This document shows positions 34,440 to 46,353 of a DNA stretch of 64,000 nt, piece by piece. The translations under genes and the position numbers were made by a program. The DNA comes from Sisyra terminalis (Eukaryota; Arthropoda; Insecta; Neuroptera; Sisyridae), in the NCBI GenBank assembly GCA_958496175.1, contig OY292277.1, forward strand, positions 49,859,050 through 49,923,049. The letters are read 5' to 3'. How positions within the stretch are numbered: the first letter of the stretch is position 1; each line of letters starts with the position of its first letter. A model generated the notes under the pieces. That model had not been told where the DNA came from. It ran no database searches and was given only the letters and a program-made list of their open reading frames with translations.

Positions 34440-35470
34440 TAGACTGATTCAAAAAAATGATGATTTTTTTTTCTTAATTATATCGAAAATATTGTTGGGA
34501 ATGACAAAAAAAATCCTGTGAAAGTTTAAGCTCTTAATATTAATATTTAGAGGTGCCGCATCGCAAATTTCGATTTACCATTTAAATAACATGGGAACAA
34601 TATTCTCTTGCACTTTGGAATTTTATAGCTCACGTTGGTGACAATATTTCGGATTGACCAAGATATATTCTTGTAAAAAATTGAACGATCTACAAAAAAG
34701 GTTTCGTATAAGATTTTGATATATTTATTCCTTCAAAAGTTATTCAAGGTCAGAGTTGAACTAAAGAGAAATTTTAATATTTTTTCATTTTTTTGACGCA
34801 ACCATCAATTTTATGAGAAAATTTTATAAGACATTTTTTGTAAAGCGCTTTTTTTTCTATAACTTATCTTTATAAAAGTTTTTGATATTTTTTACAGGTT
34901 CTAAGTAATAAAAAAATATGTTTTATGTTAAAAATATCATAATTCAGGGAATATTATTAATTGAAAACAATAAAATTACGAATATTTTCAGTTCAATGCA
35001 AATAACTTAGGACCTGTAAAAAATATCAAAAACTTTTATAGAGATAAGTTATAGAAAAAAAGTGCTCTACAAAAAATGTCCCATAAAATTTTCTCATAAA
35101 ATTGATGGTTGCGACAAAAAATTGAAAAAATATTAAAATTTCTCTTTAGTTCAACTCTGACTTTGAATAACTTTTGAAGGAATAAATATATCAAAAACTA
35201 GTAAGAGATTTTTTTTGTAGAACGTTTAATTTTCTACAAGAATATACCTTGGTCATTCCGAAATTTTGTCACCAACGTGAGCTATAAAATTCCAAAGTAC
35301 AAGAGAATATTGTTCCCATGTTATTTAAATAGAAAATCGAAATTTTTGATGCGGCACCTCTTAAAATTAATATTAAGAGCTTAAACTTTCACAGGAATTT
35401 TTTTGGTCATTCCCAACAATATTTTCGATATAATTAAGGAAAAAAAATCATATTTTTTTGGAACAGTCTA
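34440..35470. mobile_element. Complete 1.03-kb palindromic element, TAGACTG family
   Basis: Starts TAGACTGATTC and ends GAACAGTCTA. Exact TSD ATGTACCT at 34432-34439 and 35471-35478. The two arms pair along nearly their whole length (AACATGGGAACAATATTCTC pairs with GAGAATATTGTTCCCATGTT, and so on) around a small centre near 34950. There is no ORF of significance. It is the reference copy for the half-elements at 15-353 and 32803-33250. A transcript of either strand would form a hairpin of about 500 bp. Confidence 0.95.
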
Positions 35471-35740
35471 ATGTACCTACATAGTTATGTACATTCATTT
35501 AAAGTCTCAATATTTCATATGCATCTGTTATTTAATAATTCTTTTTAGTTTTAGTATATCTGTGTTTTTGATAACAAACTTAGAACTTTAAAAACATCAA
35601 TATTAAAGGAAATAGTCCAAAATTATCGATCGAATATAACAAACTTACAGTTATTTGAGGCAATAATTGTTTGATTTGGTAAATTTTTATCTTTTCCTTG
35701 TATTTTTCGTTTCAATATAATTGTTTGGTAATTATAAGTA

Positions 35741-36020
35741 AGTATGTTAGCGAAGTTGAACTACATACATATTATAAATACACAAATTTAACTTCCAATG
35801 TTTGGTGAGCTATATTAAATATGATCGTATATGCATGTCCAATATTTTCTCATTAAATGCCTGGGGATGCGATTTAAATATTTACGTTAATTCACAATAA
35901 GTGAACTGTAATATAATTATAAACATGGGAAATTTTCGTCAAACAATATAGTGCACATCGGATCGATAATGGATTTCGATTGTGCAATATTATGTATCGA
36001 ATATTATGTATCGAACTTAC
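35741..36020. other. Intron, no gene seen
   Basis: Intron between the tandem duplication and exon 36021-36072. It includes an ATTATGTATCGA direct repeat at about 35988 and 36003. Confidence 0.45.
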
Positions 36021-36072
36021 CTCACAATGCGACTGGCTGATGTTGCTGAGATTCAAGCGAAAAACGCGATCC
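36021..36072 (-). CDS. Sema2a: Semaphorin-2A internal exon (52 nt)
   Basis: Minus-strand acceptor TTTTTTACAG and donor GAG|GTAAGT bound 52 nt. The first G completes ATG with the AT that ends exon 41002-40915. The translation is (M)DRVFRLNLSNISQSHCE, the end of the first Sema blade ('VGAMDRVFRLNL.NI...C'). It has a potential N-glycosylation sequon (AsnIleSer) and the conserved Cys. It ends in phase 0. At 52 nt it is among the smallest exons of the gene here, and the following intron is 15,972 bp. Confidence 0.95.
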
Positions 36073-36984
36073 CTGTAAAAAAGAAAATTTGAGAATTAAT
36101 CGAACGAACTGTACTGTGAAAATGATGTTTCCATACGTTTGTGGGAATAAATAAGAAAGTTTCATGCATCATGGAGAAACATTGGCAAAAGCCGCGTGTT
36201 TGACTCCGCTTTTGTTGTCATAGGTAACGTGCATTCATTATTTCCACGTGGATATATCCTTTGAAATATATTTTAGCATTGGAAGCGACAAAAAGTTTCA
36301 CATCGCAGCTTCCACTTGCCAATAATGGAAAATAGAAAATATTTTCCAATTGTCGTATCTCTACCCAGTCGTATTGGAAAGTTTGCAACTTGCACGGAAA
36401 TTATTCACACAAACATTGTGAGATGTTCCTCGCGATTGGCCATTAGATTTTTGAACGGCAATAGTTGCACTTTTCCAAGTCAATAATCGTAATGTAACAT
36501 TTTTAAAGTTCGACAGTTATAAAAAAAATACAAGAACGAGAAATTGTCGACAGCGATATTAATTACGACTGGCTGCAATTTCCAAGCCAGTTTATAAAAC
36601 ACACGGTTCTATTTTAACAACTCTTCGCCCATTCCAGTCCATTGGCGTCCCACAACCCAACGAACCCAAACCCACCCATATCACAAACACATATTATTTA
36701 GACGTGAGTACGTGGAATTCGTTACCCATTACAAACGGACCCAAACCGCCCTTCTACCCACTCATTTCTTTAAAGATAATTTACAATGCAGTAACGAGGT
36801 TCTAAGTGCATTTTTCACCCGCCTAGTTGCAATTACTAATGCCAAGTTTGCATTTTACTTTTATATACAAGTGCACATACTCATTTATCTTCATTAAATA
36901 TAAAATTGATCGAGCTTTATTATTCAAAACATAGGTTTTGTTCACGGCGATTCCACGCGGTTTTTTTTTTTGTAAAGTGATTCT
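36073..36984. other. Intron, moderate GC, no gene seen
   Basis: The stretch 36090-36720 is richer in GC than most of the window and shows no repeat copies. Conserved regulatory sequence near the exon is possible, but no specific site can be named. Confidence 0.4.
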
Positions 36985-39900
36985 TAAAACCGAAAATCGG
37001 TGTTGATTTTGATAATTTGAATTGTCTTTTAAGGGGTGGACAAATGGGGGATGATTGATGCTTAAACTCAAGAATATATTGCCCAGACCCAAGAAGCTTA
37101 ATATCATTGTAAAAGTGATAAATTTCAGTCAATTTGCCATCGAAATTTTCCAGGACTGTCGTTGGTTTTTAAACTTTGGATTGACTTAATTTTCTTCCAC
37201 AATTTCGATATGTTTGTGTGAATATTACGGTGATTCAAAAAAAAAAAATAAAAAAAAAAAATTTCTTGCAAACAGGCTGAAAAGTTTTGTTTTGACGTAA
37301 AAAGACACCAATTTAAATTTCGGCTCTTAATTTTAAGGTTGTCCACATCGCATTTTTTTATTTCCCATAAGAATAACATGGGAAAAGTTATTTTTACTTC
37401 TTCTGATTTTTATACCGGCCAAACGACTATTTAAATAATAAATCTCTTCTATGATCTTTATAGAAAATTAAACGCTCTACAAAAAAGGACTGATACTGTT
37501 GTAAGTTGTTAGTTTTTAACCTTGTTAACTGAATTTTCTTCCACATTTTCGATATGCTAGTGCGAATATTAGAGTGATTCAAATTTTTTTATTTTTTTTT
37601 GCAAACAGGCTGAAATGTTTTGTTTTGACGTAAAAAGATACCAGTTGAAATTTCAGCTCTTAATATTAATATTAAGGTTGTCCTCATCGCATTTTTTTAT
37701 TTCCCATAAGAATAACAAGAAAAAAGTTATTTTTACTTCTTCTGATTTTTATACCGTTCAAACGACTATTTAAATAATAAATCTCTTCTACGATCTTTAT
37801 AGAGAATTAATCGCTCTACAAAAAAGGACTTATAACATTTTTTGATTAGTCCATGTGTTCAAAAGTTATTCAAGATCAAAGTTCAATTCTTTAAAAATTT
37901 GATCGAATTTTGTATATTATACACAAAACTGTTGGTTTCAGTGTTAAAATAGGGGTCAAATTTTTATCACACATGAATTTAATTTGTGAGAGATGTCAAT
38001 ATATGATTTTTTTTATTAAATTTTTATGATTAATTTTTTTTGATCAAATTTTTAAAGAATTAAACTTTGATCTTGAATAACTTTTGAACACCTGGACTAA
38101 TCAAAAAATGTTATCACTCCTTTTTTGTAGAGCGTTTAATTTTCTAGAAAGTTTTGTTTTGACGTGAAAAGACACCAGTTTAAATTTCAGCTCTTAATAT
38201 TAAGGTTGTCCTTACCGCATTTTTTTATTTTCCATAAGAATAACATGGGAAAAGTTATTTTTACTTCTTCCGATTTTTATACCGTTCAAACGACTATTTA
38301 AATAATAAATCTCTTCTATGATCTTTATAGAGAATTAAACGCTCTAAAATCGGTGTTGATTTTGATAATTTAAATCATCTTTTAAGGGGTGGACAAATGG
38401 GGGATGATTGATGCTTAAACTCAAGAATATATTGCCTAGACACAAGAAGCTTGAAACCATTGTTAAAGTGATAAATTTCAGTCAATTTGCCATTGAAATT
38501 TGCCAGGACTGTTGTTGGTTTTTAACCTTTGGATTAACTTAATTTTTTTCCACAATTTTGATACGCTAGTGTGAATATTTAGGTGTCCAAAAAATAATAA
38601 AAAAAATATTTTTCCTTGCAAACAGGCTGAAAAGTTTTGTTTTGACGTAAAAAATCACCAGTTAAATTTTTAGCTCTTAATATTAATATTAAGGTTGTCC
38701 TCATCGCATTTTTTTATTTCTCATAAGAATGATATGGGAAAAGTTATTTTTACTTCTTCTGATTTTTATACCGTTTTCCCCAAGATGATTTTAACATACC
38801 AACAAAAATTACAATCAGGCCAATTAAAAGCTATGGACAAAGAAAAATTATTGACAAAATTTTCCAATTGATGATATCTTTACGACTCTACTACCTCAAA
38901 AACTAAACATTTCTCAATGAAAAGAAATTAAGCAAAGATGTCATTCCGATTCGACAAAGTATTTGATAATTATATGCAATAAAAAAGGGCCATTTCTAGG
39001 CAAGTAGAAGCAAAGCTTCGGAAAATTTTTAGTACCAATCACTTTTGTTATTTCCCATAAGAATGACATGGGAAAAGTTATTTTTACTTCTTTTGATTTT
39101 TATACCGTTAAAACGACTATTTAAATAATAAATTTCTTTTATGATCTTCATAGAGAATTAAACGCTCTACAAAAAAGGACTGATAACATTTTTTTGATTA
39201 GTCCATGTGTTCAAAAGTTATTCAAGATCAAAATTCAATTCTTTAAAAATTTGATCGAATTTTGTATATTATACCAAAACTGTTGGTTTCAGCGTTAAAA
39301 TAGGAGTCAAATTTTTTATCACACATGAATTTGATTTGTGAGAGATGTCAATATATGATTTTTTTTTATTAAATTTTTATGATTAATTTTTTTTGATCAA
39401 ATTTTTAAAGAATTAAACTTTGATCTTGAATAACTTTTGAACACATGGACTAATCAAAAAATGTTATCACTCCTTTTTTGTAGAGCGTTTAATTTTCTAG
39501 AAAGTTTTGTTTTGACGTGAAAAGACACCAGTTTAAATTTCAGCTCTTAATATTAAGGTTGTCCTTACCGCATTTTTTTATTTTCCATAAGAATTACATG
39601 GGAAAAGTTATTTTTACTTCTTCCGATTTTTATACTGTTCAAACGACTATTTAAATAACAAATCTCTTCTATGATCTTTATAGAGAATTAAACGCTCTAC
39701 AAAAAAGAACGGATAACATTTTTTGATTAGTCCATGTGTTCAAAAGTTATTCAAGATCAAAATTCAATTCTTTAAAAATTTGATCGAATTTTGTATATTA
39801 TACCAAAACTGTTGGTTTCAGTGTTAAAATAGGAGTCAATTTTTTTATCACACATGAATTTGATTTGTGAGAGATGTCAAAAAAATTTTTTTTTTATTAA

Positions 39901-40019
39901 ACTTTTATGATTAATTTTTTTTTGATCAAATTTTCAAAGAATTGAACTTTGATCTTGAATAACTTTTGAACACATGGACTAATCAAAAAAAATGTTGTCA
40001 GTCTTTTTTTGTAGAGCGT
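36985..40019. repeat. Scrambled array of palindrome arms
   Basis: The block TTTTGTTTTGACGT, GCTCTTAATATTAA, CATAAGAATAACATGGGAAA and TCTTCTGATTTTTATACCG occurs about six times (near 37280, 37615, 38150, 38635, 39045 and 39500). Three palindrome cores (about 37835-38150, 39165-39500 and 39690-40019) pair CGCTCTACAAAAAAGGAC with CTTTTTTGTAGAGCG. A 1,361-bp tandem duplication is shown by CGGTGTTGATTTTGATAATT at 36988 and 38350. A TAGAGTGATTC terminus is visible at 37570. A 270-bp unrelated piece lies at 38777-39046. Confidence 0.85.
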
Positions 40020-40703
40020 TGTCTGCCACTACTGGCCACTACGTTAACCGCGCGATATTGGTCTGCCATGGTTATTTTGCAATAATAATAATAATAAATT
40101 TTTAAATTTCCAAACGGTTTCGAAAATTAGCCATTATTTGGCGTAAAAAGTAAATGACAAAAGAATGTTATTGTGGGATATCCATGAGAGATAGATATAT
40201 ACCGTCGCGGAGTTTTTTGTAGACCTTTTCAATGTGCATAATATTTAGTACATTATTTTCCGATAATAATATCGGAGCTCTCTAGCGAGTAAAATAACAA
40301 TACTGAATAAAAATGTGCTTTTCACCGCGACAATGTATCAGTAATTATAAATAAGTTACGATAAATAATTGTATGATAGTAGTTTTAAAACATAAATGAT
40401 ATTCTATTCTAAGGTTAATTTTTAAATCACACTTATAGTAATTATAAGTACATACGGTTAGATAAGATTAGATTAAATAAAACCATATTTTATGGATTGG
40501 AATTTTTTACTAAGATCTTGGTAAAAATTTAGAGTTAGATCAGTTTAATGTTAAGGAAATTATTAAAAACTCATAATTTAAGGTGAGGTATGTAAGTTCA
40601 GAAAAAGAACTTAATAGAATAGGTATCTTTTGTTGTTGATGATTTCAGTGAGTGATAATGGCTTTATATTTTATACCCGTGCGAAGCCGGAGCGGGTCGC
40701 TAG
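40020..40703 (+). mobile_element. Helitron-like element, 3' end
   Basis: The 3' end has the hairpin ACCCG (40675-40679) / CGGGT (40693-40697), then CGCTAG ending at 40703, followed by host T. This is the Helitron layout: subterminal hairpin, CTRR end, insertion before T. The body from the junction at 40020 includes GTCGCGGAGTTTTTTGTAG, typical of insect Helitrons. The 5' TC end is not certain; the left boundary given is where the palindrome array stops. There is no Rep/helicase ORF. Confidence 0.75.
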
Positions 40704-40914
40704 TAACTGATAAAAAATGGATATTAAAAATTTTAATTGGCTATTTTTTATGGCACTTAAAAATTACCTGAAATTCATGCCTCTAGACTAGAATATTCCC
40801 TTGATGTTCAATTATATAATTGAATTTCTATGGCTAACTTTCGGAACAAAACCCGGAAAAGAATCACCAACAAATTACTAATTCTTAAGATAATAAAAAA
40901 AAAAAAAAACTTAC
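40704..40914. other. Intron with TTAA-element end relic
   Basis: CTCTAGACTAGAATATTCCC at 40773 matches the right end of the element at 30627-31654. An A-tract (TTTTTTTTT on the coding strand) lies just inside the exon donor at 40914. Confidence 0.6.
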
Positions 40915-41002
40915 ATTGCACCGACAAAAAGTAGATCTCTTTTGCTGTCCAAATACATGGTACGGTAGTAGATTTTTCCGCATGTAAACTCCCTGACGTG
41001 AT
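40915..41002 (-). CDS. Sema2a: Semaphorin-2A internal exon (first Sema blade)
   Basis: Minus strand: acceptor TATCGTTTACAG, donor AT|GTAAGT, 88 nt. It begins with two bases (AT) of a split codon, then HVREFTCGKIYYRTMYLDSK, RDLLFVGA and AT|G. Class-2 semaphorins start the Sema domain with Val-Arg-Glu-Phe-x-Cys-Gly-Lys and continue ...Leu-x-Val-Gly-Ala-Met-Asp-Arg-Val, exactly as here after joining to exon 36072-36021. The split first codon (xAT) is Asp, His, Tyr or Asn. Upstream exons with the signal peptide are not in the remaining 23 kb as far as I can see. Confidence 0.97.
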
Positions 41003-42799
41003 CTGTAAACGATAAACATAGATATAAATATTTACTTCTGCAATGGCTTAAAAACGACACTAATCCGATATAAGTTCTAATGAAGATAACGAACAACACC
41101 TCTTCGCGTTTGGATTTAACACATTCTTGTCATGGTTTACTTGCATTACAACATTTACGTGGCTTCATTAAAACACTACCCTGTCTCGAATACAAATCAG
41201 GTCATACATTTAATCAATTTAATAATCACTTAAACCGAACCAACTTCAAATTTCCTGATGAAACCACCCCGAAAAAAAAAATCCCAATTGAAATATATAT
41301 GTTTTATTTCAATGCTTTTGTAGCACAACAAAGCCAGATAATTTCATAGAAATCAATCGGTCGACCGGCAGGAAAACGTATACCCGGAGAAAATGTACTT
41401 TAAGTTTTGCCCGAGTGGTGGGTTTTAGGGAAGGATAATAGTTGCCAACTTTTTCATTACATTTATTTAGAAAATGGCTTCGTTTTTCCGCTCGTTTCGT
41501 TTCCTTTTTGTTTTCTATTATCGATGGCCGGTGCTTTGTGTGGCTTTGATTATTTATAGTCGAAAAATTACTTGATCAAGATTGATCATCTTATGATTGT
41601 CACCGAGAAAATGAAATAATATATGGAATACTTGAGTTTTTTGGTTCATAAATATTAAGGTTTTTTTATACTGTTGTTACATGGGGGATTAAATGTGCTC
41701 CGTTTCCCCCTAATATTTTCGTTGTAAATATTTTGACAGGATGTCGAGAAACAGCGCTTTTAACTGATAAAGAATGACACTGACAATAAACGTATACACA
41801 TCGGAAAATTTTGCAGGAAAATGGAATGAAAAATACAAGGCGAGGGTTATAAACACACAATACAAAAGAGTTTCGTTTTCAACGTCAAAAATTACTTCAA
41901 TCTCTGTATTTTCTCGCCTTGGCCTTGTCCTTTTCGATTGATAAAAATCTCAATTTTTAAGGATTTACCATCCCCAAAATTCAGTCGTTGCAATTCATCA
42001 CATTTATTACTATTATTTTTTTTTCGAGCAAGTCGTTTTTTAATTTTATTCACTTTTTCATCGCATGTTTAATAAGTAACAAATAATTACAAGTTAACAA
42101 TGTAATAAATGAAAATAAAAATTATGATAAAAAAGTTCATCTGTAACATTCGAAAAATATTATTATACATGGGGAAATGCAACGCATGCAATAGTCATAT
42201 CAATTTCATTTAGAAATAGTCTTGTCCAACTTGGCTCTCATGCAACTGGAGTAGCAATCACGCTACTTTCGTCCGGATGACGCCCATTTTCACGAAAAAT
42301 ACGTGAAAAAATATGCACAAATGGGAAGTGCGGGGGGGGGGAAGAGGGAAATAGAAAATCCCAATAATTGTTGCCTACTAAATAATCTTGAAGTTTTTGC
42401 TCATACAACACATGTTTGTTGCAGTTTTTAATTGAAATGAACTTTAATCTGCAAAGGAAAATATTCTTTTGAGCATTCCGGTTAATTGAAAGGGAACAAT
42501 TATTTATAGTTGTTATCAGATTTAAAGAATTTAAAAAAATATAAGATGGTAAAACGGGTAAACTGTTAAGAATTGGGATAAAATACAACTCCTGAATTTA
42601 GCAGATTTTTGTTAAGATTTCCTCGACTAATTTTACAAGTCTAAGGGACAAGGATGTTTCTCAAATGAATAGATATAATGTTTTCCTAGTGAAATCGATT
42701 AATTTTTAACTCTTTTCTTCAAATTTCAATATTTTTTAATCCTACTTTTAATTTAAAACAAAACATTGTTTTCGGGAGATTTCAAAAAGAAAAGTAACG
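41003..42799. other. Large upstream intron, no gene seen
   Basis: Mostly single-copy-looking. It includes a GC-moderate patch at 41350-41560 and a G tract (GGGGGGGGGG) near 42332. An 89-codon plus-strand frame at 41080-41349 has no recognisable family. Confidence 0.4.
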
Positions 42800-43800
42800 T
42801 GGCAATATGGGCAAGTTATAAACGAAATTGAAGTTCCCTATACTGGGGGATTTATCCCTATACTATTGCTCCCCAGCTTTGTTTCTAGTTCCAATTGGTT
42901 AGGTTTTTTTTTCTGAGATAAATCTCAGCAGTTATTTGCATCTCTTGGTCCAAAGTTTTAAAGACAACTTTTGGTATTTTTTTTAAATTTTAATTTTTTA
43001 AAACAAGACAATATCTTCGGGATTTCAAAAAATTGACGTGGCAATATGGACAAGTTATAAACCAAATCGAAGTTCCCTATGCTGGGGGATTTTCCTAAGA
43101 GTTTCACTCCTGAGAGTTCTGAAAGAACTATTGCTCCCCAGATTTGTTTCTAGTTCCAATTGGTCAGGTTTGTTTTTGAGATAAATCTCAGTAGTTAGTT
43201 GAATCTTTTGGTCCAAAGTATCCAAGACAACTTTTGGTATTTTTTTTTTTAAATTTTGTATTTTACTTTACATTTAAAACAAGACAATATTTTCGGGAGA
43301 TTTCAAAACAACGTGGCAATATATAGGCAAGTAATAAACCAAATTGATGTTCCCTATACTGGGGGATTTTCCTCAGAGTTTCACTCCTAAGAGTTCTATA
43401 AGAACTATTGCTCCCCAGCGTGGTTACTAGTTCCAATTATTTACGTTTGTTTCTGAGATAAACCTCAGCAGTCATTTGCATATCTTGGTCCAAAGTTTCA
43501 AAGACAACTTTTGGTATTTTTTTTAAAATTTTTAATCTTACTTTTTATTTAAAACAAGACAATATTTTCGGGAGATTTCAAAGAAAAATGAAGTAGCAAT
43601 ATGGGCAAGTCATAAGCCAAATTGAAGATCCCTATGCCTATTGATTTTCCTAGGAGCTTTTCTTTTAAGAACTTTCTCTAAGAACTATTGCTCCCCAGCT
43701 TTATTTCTAGTTCCAATTGGCCAGGTTTGTTTCTGAGGTAAACCTCAGCAGTTAATTGCATCTTTTGGTCCAAAGTATCAAAGAAAACTTTTAGAGTTGG
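42800..43800. repeat. Four-unit tandem array derived from a LINE 3' UTR
   Basis: CAATATGGGCAAGT-type starts lie at about 42804, 43041, 43316 and 43597. Each is followed by GAAGTTCCCTATACTGGGGG, AGAACTATTGCTCCCCAG, TAGTTCCAATTGGTCAGGTT and GATAAATCTCAGCAGTTA. The last part matches the 3' UTR of the LINE at 11455-11575 (ACTATTGCGCCCCAGTTTAA, CAGTTCCAGTTGGTCAGGTC, GAATCTCAGCAGTAAATTGG). The periods are about 237, 275 and 281 bp, with diverged units. Confidence 0.85.
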
Positions 43801-43896
43801 AAAATCAAATTTCCTTCATTAACTTGTAATAATATTTTTCTAAGTATCATTTTTTTAAGCGAAAATCAACAATCGATCAAAAACGTATATATAAGC

Positions 43897-44062
43897 CTAC
43901 TGGTAACCGAGTGGTCAAGGTGACCCCTCCAAAACAGGGGATTGATGTTCGATTGGAGCAAATTTTTAATATTTCTGTAATACGGATTTTTATTAAACAT
44001 AGAAACGCTAAAGACTTATGTATTTATAAAAGCGACCATAATTAACAATTAAGAAACAAATA
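43897..44062 (+). mobile_element. tRNA-derived SINE, second copy
   Basis: TGGTAACCGAGTGGTCAAGG (A box) and GATGTTCGATTGG (decayed B box), then TTTTTAATATTTCTG, AATACGGATTTTTATTAAAC, AACGCTAAAG and an A-rich end. It aligns along its length with the SINE at 10747-10926 but is more diverged. No clear TSD. Confidence 0.75.
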
Positions 44063-44259
44063 TAGACTTCCTTATTGCCTCAAAAAATCAAAGATTTTTT
44101 CAAATCTAAACTAATAGACAAGTGAAAGATGATTGTGTTATACAAAAAGACGAAGAATCTATAGTTGATTAAAAAAATACGTTTTTTATATCTTTTAAGT
44201 TAATCAACCTAAAAAGACTTATGGAACATAAGTTCAGTGGCAGACCGTATCCTGGTGCT

Positions 44260-44730
44260 TCCTTAAAAATAGATCAAGAACTCAATTCAAATATCTGGAT
44301 TGCTTCATTTTGGAATTGGACCTAGATGAAAAGATTGAACGCAGAATCGAGAAAACTAACACAATTTTATTGGAGATGAAATCATTATTCTATAACGACA
44401 AATTAAATCGAAAGTTGCATCAAAGAGTGATAGTTGAAATGATCAATCATCTGAAGATGTTCGGGATGTAGTTGCAAAGAAAAATGCTGCAAATAATTCG
44501 GGACAATAATTCGGGAATTATTTACAACTATTAAGGCAAGGAAGATCTTATTCTAAAAGGGTGAAATCTTATCTTATCAAAAGTAAAATCGAGAGGCGAA
44601 TTGGACGAAAAAAATATTAAAATTCTTGGCTAGAAAAGATTCACGATTGAACTAAAATGCAACTATTTAGATTAGCCAAAAATTGCGAACAATTTGCCAA
44701 TGTAATTGCCAACGTTAGAGGAACCTAACA
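44260..44730 (+). pseudogene. LINE reverse transcriptase C-terminal relic
   Basis: The plus strand reads QFKYLDCFILELDLDEKIER, RIEKTNTILLEMKSLFYNDK, LNRKLHQRVI ('FKYLGS.I..D.....EI..RI..A...F..M...F....L'). After frameshifts it continues KIERRIGRKKY, a stop, NSW and TKMQLFRLAKNCEQFANVIA, NVRGT, the usual 'GRRG.GR....W..N...W......L...A..R..F..M.ANV' tail. Several stops; dead. Confidence 0.8.
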
Positions 44731-46353
44731 TAACACTTAAAGTAGCAAAAGAAGACTTTAGATGCTATTTTTCAAGTAATTTACCTTTAAAATTTGATGC
44801 AACTATCATTTTACGAAAAAAATTACGTAATAGATTATTAAATGTCTTTATTTTACAGTCATAGCGATAACAATAATTTTTAACAGTTACAAATCTTAGA
44901 CTTTTTAATAAATTGTAACCTTTAACAAATATAAATAAGGCTCTTTACATTGATAATCATACATCAATAATAACAAAGTAAAATAGGTAACACTTATTGA
45001 TGAAGAGCTTTTTGACCCTAATTGCAAACACCTTTAAAATTAAGAATCTTTTTCTATTAAAATCCATAATTTCCTTAATTTTCATTCAAATTTAAGTTGA
45101 ACTCTTTAACAATGTACTTTTCACAAACTTTGTGTAAATTTCGAGCACAAAAAACAATAAAAATTTATCACCTTGAAAATTATTTGCATCATTTAATTAA
45201 CAAATATGAAGTGATGACATTTAGTTGATAAACCTCAACATCGCAAAATATGCGTCCAAAACCACTTAGTATTTTCCGTTATGTTTTCCCAGTAAATATA
45301 TCGATGTAAAGGAATCATTTTTAGGATTTTTTTTTTGCAATTGCTTGTTTTTGATTGATTTTTCCATTGAAACTTGACATCGAAAATCTATTGGCAATGC
45401 AATAGTGGGAAAGAAAACTTTTGAAAATGCAAAAAGCTGTGGTTTAAATTGTGTTTCTGTTATCGCTATACTTTTAATGCAAAACAACAGTTTCCCAAGC
45501 ATTTTTAATCTTAAAACATTGTCCAATAAATCGATTTAAAAAAATATGCTAGAAAATCTTTGTTTTCAAAGTATATTTTATAAGAAACATGTTTTTTTGT
45601 TCAAAATCTAATCAATAATGAAGTTTAACGTAAATTTTTCGATTATTAGCACGAAAAATTGTCAAAATCGTATCTTGGTTAATGCAATGATGCACATATA
45701 ATTATAAAGTACATAGCTTTTTGTTGATTCATATGGATGGAAAAAAAGAAGTTTTGTTTAGATTTATTTTTGAAGGGAACAATTTATTTTGGTATTGGAT
45801 TTGATAGAAATTTTGTTACTAAATTTGGAACAATTTAGTTCATTTCTCAACAATGTCTCTTACTTTAAACATTTACTATCCATCCAATAATATGCAACGA
45901 AATGGCAATAATAAATTTAAAAAAAAACTTCTTTTTTTCATAATATTCTGTTGGTAAAGAAAAATTAAATAATTTCTACCTAGGTTGATAAAGGCAGATG
46001 CATTTTTTTATAGTTCAGAATGTAGCCATTCGAAAATTAAATTTCTACACTTAATAATCATCCAATTCACTTCTGAATTTATTGGATAATTATGCAGATG
46101 CTAGACGTCCTAAAAGAGTGTCGATATTTGACCTGAAATACCGATTTAAGTGTTATGTGACCAAATAGAAATCTTTCTGATTGGATATTGTTAATGCTGT
46201 CATTGGACACAATTAACTCATGAGAGTTGAACATATAATATACTGAAATAATTGCCAAGAGGTTGAAGATGCAAAAAATTAGTTAAAACATAATCTTTTC
46301 TATTCAAGTTTCATCAAAATTTTATCTATAGTCAACAAAATTTTATCTATATC
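44731..46353. other. Intron/upstream DNA, no gene seen
   Basis: AT-rich single-copy-looking sequence. Nothing recognised on either strand. Confidence 0.4.

Larger units (their letters stand above)
33380..35740 (+). repeat. Tandem duplication (about 550-bp unit), second unit hit twice
   Basis: Unit 1 runs 33380-33930 and unit 2 runs 33930-35740. Shared markers are GTCCATCCACGTGACCTTTA (with AGTTCATCC in unit 1), AATAACCAACAAGTT, CGGGGATTACGGGAT, TTGAAGTTATTGGGACATT and TTTCATATGCATCTGTT. Unit 2 is longer only because of insertions at 34183-34390 and 34440-35470 with their TSDs. Subtracting 1,255 bp returns about 555 bp, equal to unit 1. Confidence 0.9.
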
